Positions 12,743-23,642 of a stretch of DNA of 64,000 bases are shown one piece after another. The notes beneath the pieces are model-generated. The model saw only the letters and a list, made by a program, of their open reading frames with translations, was not told where the DNA came from and ran no database searches. Source of the DNA: Papiliotrema nemorosa (taxonomy: Eukaryota; Basidiomycota; Tremellomycetes; Tremellales; Rhynchogastremaceae); contig JASKOT010000041.1 in NCBI GenBank assembly GCA_032158125.1, positions 86,572 through 150,571 of the forward strand. Reading direction: 5' to 3'. Made by a program: the position numbers and the translations under genes. Positions within the stretch are counted from its first letter, which is position 1. Every line of letters starts with the position of its first letter.

Positions 12743-13820
12743 GGTGGTGCCGTCGCTCACTTTGGATTATGGAAGGGCAACAGATTGGACAGTCGGACGA
12801 CGAGCGTGCAGGTATGTAGGTATCAATATAGCTGCACACGCTGATAACTCTCCATGCAACGTTGTCTGACCTCCACACGGAATCAGCCCGGCCAACATGG
12901 ACGGAGGAATCTCCTTCCGAGGGCATGAAGTTGGGTGGGCGACTGGAGAGCCATGAGTGAGACGGGATTTCGGCGTCACTCTTTCGATTGCACTCTACTC
13001 TGTCAGCTGACGAGCTCTATCCTCACGTCCCCTCGGACGGACCAAACAAGGTATCAAGTGACGTGGAGAAGGACCGAGAGGGTAAGACCCCATTCTCGTC
13101 ACTATTAGCACGACTGAATGACTCCTTTCGGACGTACCATTTTAGGAATACTGAGGTGTGCCGATTTAAGATGGTGCTTTGTTGCACTGCACGCACCTGA
13201 ACCACGGGACAGGGGCCCGTATCTCGATCCGGTCCTGCCGCAATGGGTATCCTAGTACCACCACGAGTCGAGTCGGCCCTTCTCTGAGCAAGTCTATTTG
13301 AGTAACACCGAGATGCCGTCCTCGTCCCCGCCTCCGCCTTTCCCCGTTCGGGGCCCTCCCTTACATCCTATGCACATCAGATGATCTCTTGCACGCGCAT
13401 GGACCCAGAGAGTGGGTGTTTGCTGGAGTATGATACCGACTCCATAGGACATCTTCGGCCGGACATTACTATGCCGGTTGTTTTCTTCAACAGGTGATAC
13501 TGAGCTCTTCTGGAATATCAGCTTGTTCCACGGGCGGACCCCTCTCTCGAGCTCCTCCAGATCTCTCTCTCTCGCTTTCGTCTCGCTCGCTTCTGTGGAG
13601 AGGCGTTCATATCGTCCGTGTCGATCAGACAGTCATACAGGTCCCAAGAGCTGCATCGCATTATATATAGGACCGTACCCCGCATCTTCGGTGTCCCACA
13701 TTCGATCACTCGACCACCACTCGAGGCACTGCACCGATTAGGTTTGAACATCGCAATTGCCTCATAACCCGCTACACTCAAACTCGACTCGACTCGACTT
13801 TGCTACGCTGCAATTTCACC
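12743..13820. other. Divergent promoter region between GH127 and sugar transporter
   Basis: A 1.08-kb region between two start codons on opposite strands. It has a TATATATA box on the transporter side, pyrimidine-rich stretches and a short CTCGA tandem (13780-13796). No ORF looks coding. It may contain shared operators, but I recognise none with confidence. Confidence 0.55.
13662..13669 (+). promoter_or_regulatory. TATA box of the sugar transporter
   Basis: TATATATA lies about 150 bp upstream of the ATG at 13821, with a C/T-rich leader between them. The placement is consistent with a regulated, TATA-type fungal promoter. Confidence 0.5.
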
Positions 13821-15907
13821 ATGGAAGAGAAACTTACTTCGAGACATGTTGAAAACACCTCGTTCAACCCGCACGACCCCGAGACTGCCCGATTGGTGGC
13901 TCTCGCCAGGGAGGGAGACGAAATCGACGCTTCGCTGACTATCCGACAAGCTTTGAAAAAGTATAAAACCTCGGTATTTTGGGCCATGATCCTCTCCACG
14001 GCGTTGATCATGGAAGGTTACGATCTCGTCATGGTGAGCGACCCTCCCAATATGCAAATTTCATGTTTGCCTGACGCCGACAGATCAACTCGTTCTTTGG
14101 TCAGACAGAGTTCAAGAACCGTTTCGGAACCGTCACTGCGGCCGACGGCTCCAAGGCAATCTCTGCAGCTTGGCAATCGGGTCTATCCAACTCGTCGGTC
14201 GTCGGTCAATTGGCAGGTCTAATCCTCAACATTTACGCTCAAGATCGATTCGGTTGTCGACCTACTTATATCTTCTTCATGGGTTGGATGATGGCCGCCG
14301 CCTTTATTCCATTCTTCACCCCCAATTTGCAAGTTCTCGCCTTTGGAGAAGCCATGTGCGGTATCGCATGGGGTGTCTTCCGTAAGTGCAAAGCGATCAA
14401 GTTGCCGTATAAAGCTCACACCGCCGACAGAAACCTTGTCGACCTCTTATGCCGTCGAAGTGGTGCCAACCATCTTGAGACCTTTTGTCACCGGTTACGT
14501 CTGCATGTGCTGGGGAGCTGGAATTTTGCTCTCTTCAGGTGTCCAACGAGCCGTCCTTAATATCCACACTCAATGGGGTACGTCTCGCCTACCCATTCCA
14601 GCCACCAACGAGATTCTGATTCTTAGGCTGGCGAATCCCGTTCGCGCTCCAATGGGCGTGGCCTATCCCTCTCGCCATCATCGCTTACCTCGCCCCGGAA
14701 TCTCCCTGGAACGCCGTCCGACGAGGCAAGATTGACATGGCCCGAGATTCCCTCGTCCGACTCCGAAAGAACGCCTCGCCAAAGGAGATTGACGGTGTGT
14801 TGGCTTACATCCAACATACTACTATGCTGGAAGATGCCGAAACACATGATGCCTCCTTCCTCGACTGTTTCAGGGGTACCAATCTTCGACGAACCGAGAT
14901 TGTAAGTATTTAGTGGAATCTTCAAACAAGGCGGTGGTTCATGGCAGAACTGCGTCGTCTGGGCTGCTCAGATTCTCTGTGGAAATGCCATTCTCGGATA
15001 CTCGGTTGTCTTCCTCCAAGCATCTGGATTCAGCGAAGTCCAAGCTTTCGACCTCAACATCTCGCTTAGTGCCTGTTACATCGTCGGTGGAGTCATCGCT
15101 TGGTTCTGTGAGTGACTAAACATACTTGAAATTAGACCAAATACTCATGGCAGTGATGGCCCGAGTGGGTCGAGCGACTCTTTACATGGCTGGACTGGCA
15201 GTCATGCTCGTCTTTTTGATCGTGGTCGGTGGTCTCGGTGTCGTCGGTGGCAAAAAGGCAGATCTCGCCATTGGTATCCTGTTTGTCTTCCTCACTTTGG
15301 TCAACATGACCACCACCGGTCCGGTCTGTTACCCCATCGTCGCGGAAACTCCATCGGGAAGATTGAGATACAAGACGATCACGATCGGTCGATTCGTGTA
15401 CAACTTGACGGGTATCTTCTCCAACTCGCTCACCCCGAGAATGGTCAACACGACAGGTTCGTTGGTCGTGCATCCCATGCGATATGTACTGATGATCAGC
15501 GTGGGGATGGGGAGCAAAAACCGCCTTCTTCTACGCGGGTACCAACTTGTTGTGTCTCGTTTGGTGTTGGTTCCGTCTCCCAGAAACCAAGGTAGGTCAA
15601 GGTTGTTCCCAACAACGTTGCCCCCGTTCACCGAGGATTCCCTCTTTGCCATGTTTTGATCGTCATCGAGAACGGTGGCTGATAATTCAGGGTCGAAGCT
15701 TTGGAGAATTGGACATTCTGTTCGAGAACAAGGTCAAAGCTCGAGCTTTCAAGTACACCAAAGCGGATCGTAAGTGCCCTACCGCGATGTGCAAGGGACC
15801 GTGTCTGACGAGTAGAATTTGCGGGACACGAGGAAGTCTTGTCTGCCAATGACGCTGGAGAGAAGCCTGTCGCTAATATCGGCGTGAACAATGCTATCAT
15901 TGTTTGA
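13821..15907 (+). CDS. MFS sugar transporter, maltose/alpha-glucoside permease type
   Basis: Predicted plasma-membrane proton/sugar symporter. Eight introns splice in frame to give about 540 residues. Visible features are a hydrophilic N-tail, a first helix with LIMEGYDLVM, an extracellular loop with GSKAISAAWQSGLSNSS as in maltose permeases, LRPFVTGYVCMCWGAG, YLAPESPWNAVRRGK (the P-E-S-P-x-x-x-x-x-x-G loop motif), SGRLRYKTITIGR and the C-terminal LPETKGRSFGELDILFENKV signature. The ATG at 13821 follows CAATTTCACC and is the first in frame. Adjacency to GH127 suggests uptake of released arabinose or an arabinoside, but residues deciding substrate cannot be read. A second, more distant member lies at 51.6 kb. 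Confidence 0.9.
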
Positions 15908-16960
15908 TTTTGGACTTATTCGTTGTTCGGCGGAGGGAACTCATTAGGTCGAGGATGGTGGTCCAGGTGTGAATGGGAAGATGGGCAAGGTCGAGTGGCC
16001 ACCGAGAAGATGCTGTATATGACGAGGCGGGTTTGCAACAGTCCTCGTACAGTATGTAAAAAATGGTACTATGGAAGCGACTCTGGAACGGCCAATCATG
16101 CATTGACAGTCATCCTGCAGTCGCCTCCGAGCAGACCAGACAGGAAGGCGTTGTACCTCAAAACAAAACGCGGTGCGGGGTTCGCCGCCCATCGAGTGAA
16201 TAGTGAGTGCCGGCTTGGAACTGATAAAGGTCATGGCCCAGATATAGCCAGACAGAGTTGATGCATTGGCTGAGCAATGCTCGGGTGCAGTCCTGAGGGT
16301 TCGAGTATGTGTGTTCAGCTCCCCGTATAACACGCTGCTCGTTATCTGCGAGACCAAGCGCGAGGTGTAGTTAGAAGTCAAGTCGTCTGTCCCCACCAGG
16401 CTCGTTCCTGGGAGCTTTCCAGCACCTCAGGCCGATGTATTCGCCTCTTCATCCCTTTTAAAATATGATATTACTCACTGGCCTTCAATCTGGCTTCGGT
16501 GAATCATCTGGCGATAGAAAAGTCCAGTCATTTTCACTGGTGGACGAACAGACCCTAGTGGCAAACAGTTTGAAAAAAAATCCCAAAGCAGACTTTCAAG
16601 GCAGACTTTCTCTGCCCTGTACCTTTCTTTTGCATGGATCGATACAGAACAATGCTCTGGTACGATGCAGATGTCTCCCCCTCTCTGTGCTCGTGCTGAT
16701 GGTATGCGAGATGTTGAGCGGAGTGAAGATTCACCCTTCTCCCCCCCATTTAAGCCGAGGGGCCCCGCGAGACGTTCCAACCTCCTTGACAATGCAACAA
16801 TGATTAAACGTACTCTCGAATCCATTGCATCCTCATAACTAAACACGAACGGTCTTGACGACACGTCCACGACAATTGACGCTCTAGTGAGCGCATGATG
16901 ATTCGACGTCCTAAAGAACTCGTAATATCTTTTCATTACTCAACTTTGGTCAGTCCGGCT
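15908..16960. other. Intergenic region, no gene recognised
   Basis: About 1 kb downstream of the transporter. Open frames on both strands (longest about 150 codons, minus strand 16475-16936) lack splice logic, motifs or amino-acid composition typical of proteins. I see nothing further. Confidence 0.45.
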
Positions 16961-17376
16961 TTTCATTCATGCTGCTCACCCATTCGTACCTGTCCAATCC
17001 AACTCAACAGACAGCTCTTCTGACGAGCTCGAAAGATATGTTCTGCTTCAGATCACTCAGAACTCGCACATGGTTCAGATTTGCCTATTCAGTTGTGTTC
17101 CTGCTAATCCTCGGGCACTATGATGCGGGGATTTCCATATGCTTCAGATGCCGTGCTGGGTTGTATGGGACGATAAGATCCACCGGGAAGAGATCGCGCC
17201 CACACGGCATTGCGCTTACTGTGAGAAGACCCTGCATGAGACCAGCTAAGCTATCTTCAGCTGTGGTCCGAGAAAGAGAATTCATCACACGTTTGCTATG
17301 TCGATTTAAAGCTTTCCAAGTCATCTTCGAGTTCCTCCCAGCTGTGCTAATTCCTAACTGCGTTACATGGATGTGA
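16961..17376 (+). pseudogene. Decayed N-terminal fragment of a GT17 glycosyltransferase
   Basis: From an ATG at 16969 the frame reads THSYLSNPT, a Ser-rich stretch, then FCFRSLRTRTWFRFAY and a hydrophobic anchor. The intact GT17 protein at 19.9 kb has THSYPANPT, then FSLRSLRSRQRFRLAC and its anchor in the same order and spacing. Nucleotides 16977-17085 align by eye with 19937-20045 at about two thirds identity. Downstream similarity to the catalytic domain fades and no DxD-type region remains, so the copy is truncated and degenerate. It stops about 45 bp from the end of the aerolysin-like gene on the opposite strand. The open frame to 17376 is probably accidental beyond the anchor. Confidence 0.6.
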
Positions 17377-17421
17377 CGAGTTTTCGCCACGAGTACTATA
17401 GCGCTTCGAATTGCTCGCCGT

Positions 17422-18312
17422 TCACTCGACCGCCTTTCCTGTCAATGTCTCGGCGCCGGCCACCGAGGCAAGCAGTGTATGTACTGGCTGTCCGGTCGTG
17501 TCGGAAAGTTGCACGGTCGCGTCCATAAAGTATCCGACCGTGAGCGTGTCAGTGAACTGGATAGTCTGGGGGATCCCCGCGGATCCCATGACGCCATTGA
17601 TGTCGAGCCCATAGAAGTGATGGCCATTGTAAGTTGGGTCATAATTGATAGCGGTCCATCCACTGAGCGTCGCCTCGTATACGACCTGGACGGTCATCGT
17701 TCCCTTGTTGGCAGTCAGTGTGGCCACGACCGATTGTCCAGGCTGCAAGGTGACGGAAACGGCCTGTGCGGATCCAAGAGTCGTGGTCTGGCTTTCAGAT
17801 CCTCCTTGAGCCCATGATTGGCTGTAAGAAAAAGCCGTACTGCCACCGCCGCCAGATCCTAAGAACTGAATACCGTAATTGATCGTTTGGGTGACGTCGA
17901 CAGTTTTCGTCACGGACCAGTTGCTTTCAATGGTATTTGCCTGCTGCTCTGAGATGCTTACGTTGAAGTCGCCGGCCTTGGTGCTATTGTTGACAAACTT
18001 CTGAGTGGCAACAATCAAGGGTTTAGACGACCAGTCTGTAACCGTCGCAGAGATCGGTCGAACTGTAGTCTGCACTTGAGGCCATCCAAAGGAGTTATAC
18101 AAATCGTTCCAAGGTGTAGGACTGTGGAGGTACGCGTCGTTTGGAGAACGTCCAAAGTTTGTGTTGACTGCATTTTTGAGAGGACCATCGGTGATACCAA
18201 ACGAGTTTACCTCGTTGTCGGTGATGACATGTGTGACTGACCCAGTGACGGTGACCGTCGAGGAAGCTTGGTCCTCTCCAGGATTGATCTGAACGTTGAA
18301 TGGGGCCGACAT
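17422..18312 (-). CDS. Aerolysin-like beta-pore-forming protein (ETX/MTX2-like fold)
   Basis: Single-exon gene of 296 residues with no signal peptide or membrane helix. Residues about 106-215 show the aerolysin-family pattern: long runs of alternating polar/hydrophobic residues rich in Ser, Thr and Val (TKTVDVTQTI, AVSVTLQPGQSVVATL, GTMTVQVVYEATLSG), with a Gly/Ser-rich segment (GSGGGGST) in the centre where the membrane-inserting hairpin lies in known members. Residues 220-290 form a further beta-rich part (YNGHHFYGLDINGV). Fungal relatives include lectin-linked cytolysins, but I see no lectin domain; residues 1-95 are unlike known binding modules. Role in defence, competition or self-function is unknown. 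Family assignment rests on pattern recognition, not alignment, and a beta-rich stress or storage protein remains possible. Confidence 0.6.
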   Translation of the reverse strand: MSAPFNVQINPGEDQASSTVTVTGSVTHVITDNEVNSFGITDGPLKNAVNTNFGRSPNDAYLHSPTPWNDLYNSFGWPQVQTTVRPISATVTDWSSKPLIVATQKFVNNSTKAGDFNVSISEQQANTIESNWSVTKTVDVTQTINYGIQFLGSGGGGSTAFSYSQSWAQGGSESQTTTLGSAQAVSVTLQPGQSVVATLTANKGTMTVQVVYEATLSGWTAINYDPTYNGHHFYGLDINGVMGSAGIPQTIQFTDTLTVGYFMDATVQLSDTTGQPVHTLLASVAGAETLTGKAVE

Positions 18313-18507
18313 GGCGTGCTACGAGGGTAGGGCTGAGATGTGTGTTTGAGGACTGGGTGTCAGCGAGAGACAGCTCGCAAAAGTCATACGAAAGATGAAA
18401 TGCTTCGAGTTGAGTCAACCTAGACTATAACAGTTGTGGCCGTGAAGTCTAGTCCCGTGAGCAAAATCGGAAGAGGATGGGAGAAGAATGACTCGAATCT
18501 TCACCCT

Positions 18508-18513
18508 TTATAC
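18508..18513 (-). promoter_or_regulatory. TATA-like element of the aerolysin-like gene
   Basis: TATAAA on the minus strand, about 195 bp upstream of the start codon at 18312 and next to a poly-G tract. Assignment is by position only. Confidence 0.35.
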
Positions 18514-18521
18514 CTAAGAGA

Positions 18522-18537
18522 GGGGGGGGGGGGGGGG
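18522..18537. repeat. Poly-G homopolymer tract (16 G)
   Basis: Uninterrupted run of 16 G just upstream of the TATA-like element of the minus-strand gene. The exact length may be uncertain in the assembly. Confidence 0.9.
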
Positions 18538-19864
18538 TTGCTCTCTCGGCGTACAACGGGAAAAAAGCGGACCATTGTGAGTTGAATGCTTTACCAAAAA
18601 CACATCCACCCCGACCACTAATGCCGCCGTGTCACGACAGCAGGGCCTTTCAGCAACCGGGAAGATATGTTGGCAACATTTGTCTTGTACCTTGCCGACG
18701 AGAGTCTATATCAAGTCAGTGGCTGAACTGTGTTCTTGATAGGACTGTGAAGAGGCGGTGGCATGACAAGCCAGCTGTTAGCTGTCAGCTGCTCGGAGGA
18801 AGGTTTGTAGTAACGCACGGGAACAGTGTGAAACCTTGTGGGCTATAGATGACTTTCAGCATGTATTATGGGATCGATCAGTACTATGAACAGATGGCAG
18901 GTGCCACACGTACTCGCCAAGATGTGATTTGGAAAGAAAGACTTTACCAAAGTTTGAAGGGAATGGGGCTTACGACGATGTCCACGAATGTGGCGTGCGT
19001 TAAAAAGATCTTCTTTTGAGATTGACATCCACGTGCAGGCCGTACAAGGGAGACGTGCCAGCGCTCTAGGCGCCAGCTGATCAACGTGACTGACAACGTG
19101 TTGGTGAATGTGAAGTCAAAATCCCGAACGTTTCCCGGTGGCGGGTCAACCAAACCTAAAGCTACCGTCCCCTACAACTGCCTTCCACTGACATGTGGAC
19201 GAAAGTCTGACCCCGGCTGCAGTCCCTCTAGATCCTTTGAACCATCACACACACGGGATTCCATGGTTTGTGCCTCATACGACGACAAATAGACAGACGG
19301 ATTGGGTACTGCGCCCTGATCAACGACCCCGCGGGTCTACGTTGCGCGAGGTTCCTAAATCTCCTGACATCATATATGCATGCTACAGAGGGGGATGTGA
19401 TATGACTCCAGATCTCGTCTTGGCGGTACGCTTTATACGAGCTTCACACTTTGGGCCGAGCACGGCACCGAATAACGGGGTAGATACAGTAGAATGAGCC
19501 TGATACAAAAACGGGAAGACAACTAAGTCATTTCAGGTTCATGTTGTGGCTCGCATTATTCCATCTCAGGCCCTCTCACACCATACATGCATGGTATCGG
19601 AAAGAAGACATGATGTATGTGCATCGTATACGCCGTGAGACTGGTCACTAGTGTGACGACAAACAGGCAGCAAGGGGGAAAAGCTATCGTCAGCCATTGG
19701 AGCGGTCTGATTGACTCGAGCGTAGACTTCTCATGTGTTGTACCATTTGTTCACCATAATCCTCGTCGTTGCTCTCCAGGCGAGTCTATCTCAAATTCAT
19801 GGCTCCATGCATGAGCTCGTCGGACGGACAATAGACAATACCCTTACGACTCTATGGGTGCATC

Positions 19865-21176
19865 ATGGCCCAACGACCTAGATCCCAATCAAATCTCAAC
19901 TTGGGCACAACACGCTTCCCATCAATCTTACCTACCCACTCGTACCCAGCCAACCCCACTCACCCCTCGACCTTCTTTGCATCTCTGAGGGATGTTTTCT
20001 CCTTGAGATCGCTCAGAAGTCGTCAAAGATTCAGACTGGCCTGCTTTCTTTTGATTCTGCTCCTTTTCGCTTGGTGGAATCATACCGCCCTAGGGACCCT
20101 ACGACGGGATACGATTTACCTTTTACGACCTATCTGGGATACCCCTCCTCCACCCTTCACAGTCATTCCTCACTATGCTCCGCCCTTACTTGTCAATGGA
20201 GACATAGACAAGACCGCCTGGTGTGGAAAACATGGATGGACCGCCCGAAATGCACCCAAACCTACCATTGTCGACGCGGTGCTCTTCTCGACCGAGCTGG
20301 ATCTACTGGAGATCAGGATGAGAGAGTACAAGGAACACGTGGACGTCTTTGTTATCGTCGAGAGCAGCTCGACGTTCGCTGGGACACCCAGTGATCTGCA
20401 CTTTGCGGATAACAGGCGGAGGTTCGAGGCGATCCTGATGGGGAGTGGAAGTCGGATCGTGTATTCCGCTGTGGAGGGCTTGACTGCGAATCTACCGAAA
20501 GGATCATTCGAGAACGAGTACAAGATGAGGATGGCGGTATCGGACACGCTCAACTCGCTTCGTCTGGCTCCAGGAGCGTTGATCATCCAGTCGGACGTGG
20601 ATGAGATTATATCCAAAGACACCTTGGACCTCCTTGCGACTTGCGACATCCCGCAAAACCTCCATCTCAACATGAAAAACTACCGATACGGCTTCAACTA
20701 TCCTCTCAAGGATGAAGGTTATTGGAGACCACATGTGACCATTACGGATGGGGGGTCAGTGCAGTATACGCATGGACGAGTGGGGGATACGCTTTTGGAG
20801 AACAGTGGATGGCATTGCACGTTTTGCTTTGCGACGTTGAGGGAGATGAGAGCGAAGATGCTGGGGTATAGTCATAATGACAGAGTGAGAGACGAAAGGA
20901 TAGCAGAGCTGGGGAGTATACGGAGGAGGGTATGCGAGGGAAGAGATCCGTTCAACATGTGGCCTGTGAGTGTTACGTTGATCTGGCAAAAGCTACCTCC
21001 TCGTGTCGCAACTGGCTGATTTGTGACAGGAGGCATTTACTTTCAAGGAGATCATCACTCAAGCCGGGTCTACCGCCCCTTCCAAAGACTTCACCCATGT
21101 GCCTAGCGCTCTGCGACAAGATCCCAAACGTTTCGCCTATCTCCTTGAGGAAGGTTGCCAGCGACCGGACGAATAG
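19865..21176 (+). CDS. Glycosyltransferase family 17 (N-acetylglucosaminyltransferase-like)
   Basis: GT17 contains the animal bisecting GlcNAc-transferase MGAT3; fungal members are mostly uncharacterised. Two exons (19865-20965, 21030-21176) give 1248 nt, 415 residues. A type II anchor lies at about residues 57-70 (LACFLLILLLFAWW), so the catalytic part is Golgi-lumenal. The domain shows VDAVLFSTELDLLEIRMREY, VDVFVIVESSSTFAG, the metal-site-like ALIIQSDVDEIIS, NYRYGFNYPL and WHCTFCFATL, all standard GT17 blocks. The second exon adds the end ending in EGCQRPDE. A degenerate duplicate of its N-terminus lies 3 kb upstream, beyond the aerolysin-like gene. Family is firm, acceptor unknown. Confidence 0.88.
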
Positions 21177-23642
21177 GTGTGCAGATTGCACCACGGATAA
21201 CTCGCAATCAACCCGGCAGTGAAATGCTTCTCACATCTGTCCGTCCGGAGCAACGTATATGGAATAACTCAGCATCTTGTTGGCGTGGGAATCACCCGTG
21301 TCACAGCGGTCCGTGGCTTCACGGTCCGGACAGCGAGTACAGGGGTGGAAAGATCCTGAAGCCGGAACGGTGTCTTCCGACCATCCTGCCCGGCTGTATA
21401 CCGGCGGCAATGGCTTCTCCATAACGCCGCGGTGAGACCGGGGTGATATTTGGCCCTTTTGTCCAAGCCAACCGAAGTCGACAAGCGAACTTCATACCGG
21501 AACAACGGCGGTCCAACATGGGTCAAAGGGAATGGTGGTGGGCGTCGTTGTCGGAAAAACCGGACCGAGCATTTACCGCCGGCCGGAAAAAGACGGAGTG
21601 GGCTCTTTGCCGGAGGATTTGCGGCAATGCGACTCTTGTCAAATCACACTTGGACATGCATGCATGCTTTCCCAGGGGCTGCTTTTACCTGCAAGCGATG
21701 AGTCGTTTGCTACCTCATGTGACTAGACTACAACCGTGTCGGACCGGTCAGGGGGTGGACGAAGAGTCGTTCGTAGGTAGATCTCCGCTCGTTCCCCGGA
21801 GGATTTACGCTTTTGATTTCCCCGTCGATGCATACCCCCTCTCACGTAAACATGAAGAGCCCATTACCGCGAACCGCTCTCCTGCCGTTGTGTCCGTGGA
21901 GAGATCTGCTTTATCGGATGGTCTAGAATGGAAAGCCATCGAGGCCGTTAAGGTGTGCGCACTACAGCATGTGTCGATCCCTTGTGACTTGTTGAGGCGA
22001 CCTTTGTCTTGCTTGCACACGGAAGTTCATCATGATATCCATCTCTCAAGCGGGGCTCGGTAATACTGGCGCCAAGCGAGACGAGTAAACCCGAAGGACT
22101 AGGGACTCCGTGGGTCAAGCGATGAGGGAGTCAGGACAGGAAGATCGTTTCGTGTGTCCCCCCGTTTTGGTGGCTTGCCCATGGGAGAGGCTGCCAAAAG
22201 GTGGAGGCGGAAAATTGAACCAAAAAAGAGTGGGCGTGCGTCATCCCCTCGCTCTCGGATGGGCTCTGAGAGGAGGACAGAGGGGGAAGGCAGAGAGGGC
22301 AAGCCGGAGTCAGAGAGGGGGGAGCGACGGGGCACAAGAGGAGAAGTGAGGAGCTACCGCCGGTTTCGAGTTTGTTGTTTTCCCTCGAGCTCTGTTATTA
22401 CCCCGTGACAACATATCGTCAATTCCCTGAGGGATATCCCAACGCATGCATATGGTACAGAACGGGTAGAGAGAACCGGAGCAACGGCTCAATTGCCCCG
22501 AGTCAGAGAAGGGCCCGCCGCTGTTCGAGAGCCGAGGTGCAAAGGGGCCGTTTCTACCCAAGGGGGGTGGGTGGGATATGCGGCAGAAAGGGGCAATCCT
22601 CGTCTCATCTCACTTCCTGCACCGTCCATTCGTTTGTAGCTCCACAATCATCCTTTGAGCAGATCACGCCTGGTCCGAAGAGCACCAGGATACCGAGCAG
22701 CTCAGAAAGGACAAGAAGAAAAGAAAGAGTAAGGTGCGGACTATTCTTCGAGTTACCGCCGGCTCCCCTTTGCTCCTTCCTCCCCCTCGACTGCCCTCGA
22801 CCCTCCTTGCGATTCTACTTTGCATCCTTTCCTTGTCGATCGTCGACATCGCCATCACGGAGTAAAACAGAGCTGTTCTTCGGACGAGAGGTTTGTCGCT
22901 CGGATCTTGGTCCACGACGCCCGATCCACACGGAGAATACAACGTCCCATCATCCGCCCAGTTGCCTTTTTTCTGGGTAGCCGTTCGATCATCCTCGACG
23001 ATCTGTCCTCTCCTCTTTGCACCTCCCCGCCCAAGGTGCGAGGTCACAGCAGCCCCATGCGAGTCTGTATTCTGTGCTGACGCTCTACAGCCGCCAAAGG
23101 ATAGGCTGAAAGGTCACGCTCGAGGTGTTCCCAGCATCATCCATCAACGACCAACCTCTTGCCCTTCTTCTCCTTGGGTCATATATCAACTCATCTCTCC
23201 CAATCTCTGAGCCTCTCTCCCTCAAGAGCATCTGAACCACTCGACGTTCTTTTACTCACCACCCCTTCTGTGACATCTTCTCGCGGCCGATCAATCTTCT
23301 CGCCATCGACGTTTCGACTGATTACCTGTCCACACCTTGTCGGTCCTTTGTGTCTAGCGGTCTCAAAGCCTTCTACAATCTCGCCGCCTCGCTTGCCGAC
23401 CGCGCTTTCCCGCATTAGAAGGAGAAAGAGAAGCGTAAGAACGGTAGTCACTCAAACGTTTAGGCATCATCTCTCTCCGACCCACCTTTTCCCGCTTCCC
23501 AACCTTCTCACACGGTCCACATCCGATCTCAGGCGGCTCAATCCCGGTCTCATCGGGCTAGCCATCGAGGAGATACAGACTAGTAGACGTATCGCCGAGG
23601 GAGGAAGAAGTGATCACCTCTTTGTCTTTGTACACCAACCTG
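21177..23642. other. Long intergenic region and 5' leader of a Zn2Cys6 factor
   Basis: About 2.5 kb. The first 900 bases contain open frames on both strands with unlikely composition (206 codons at 21443-22063). From about 22600 the sequence is C/T-rich and has several upstream ATGs, fitting a long regulated leader. No RNA gene or recognised coding region is seen. Confidence 0.45.

Larger units (their letters stand above)
18313..19864. other. Divergent intergenic region between pore-former-like gene and GT17
   Basis: About 1.55 kb with promoters facing both ways. On the minus side there is a TATAAA-type element and a G16 run. The GT17 side has no clear TATA. No coding region is recognised. 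Confidence 0.5.

Noticed and set aside
16475..16936. 153-codon minus-strand open frame
   Set aside because: No recognised features, no splice-consistent extension, and no promoter-like context.
21443..22063. 206-codon plus-strand open frame
   Set aside because: Composition is random-looking (many Arg, Cys, Ser, Pro), there is no motif, and neighbouring frames are equally open in this GC-balanced region.
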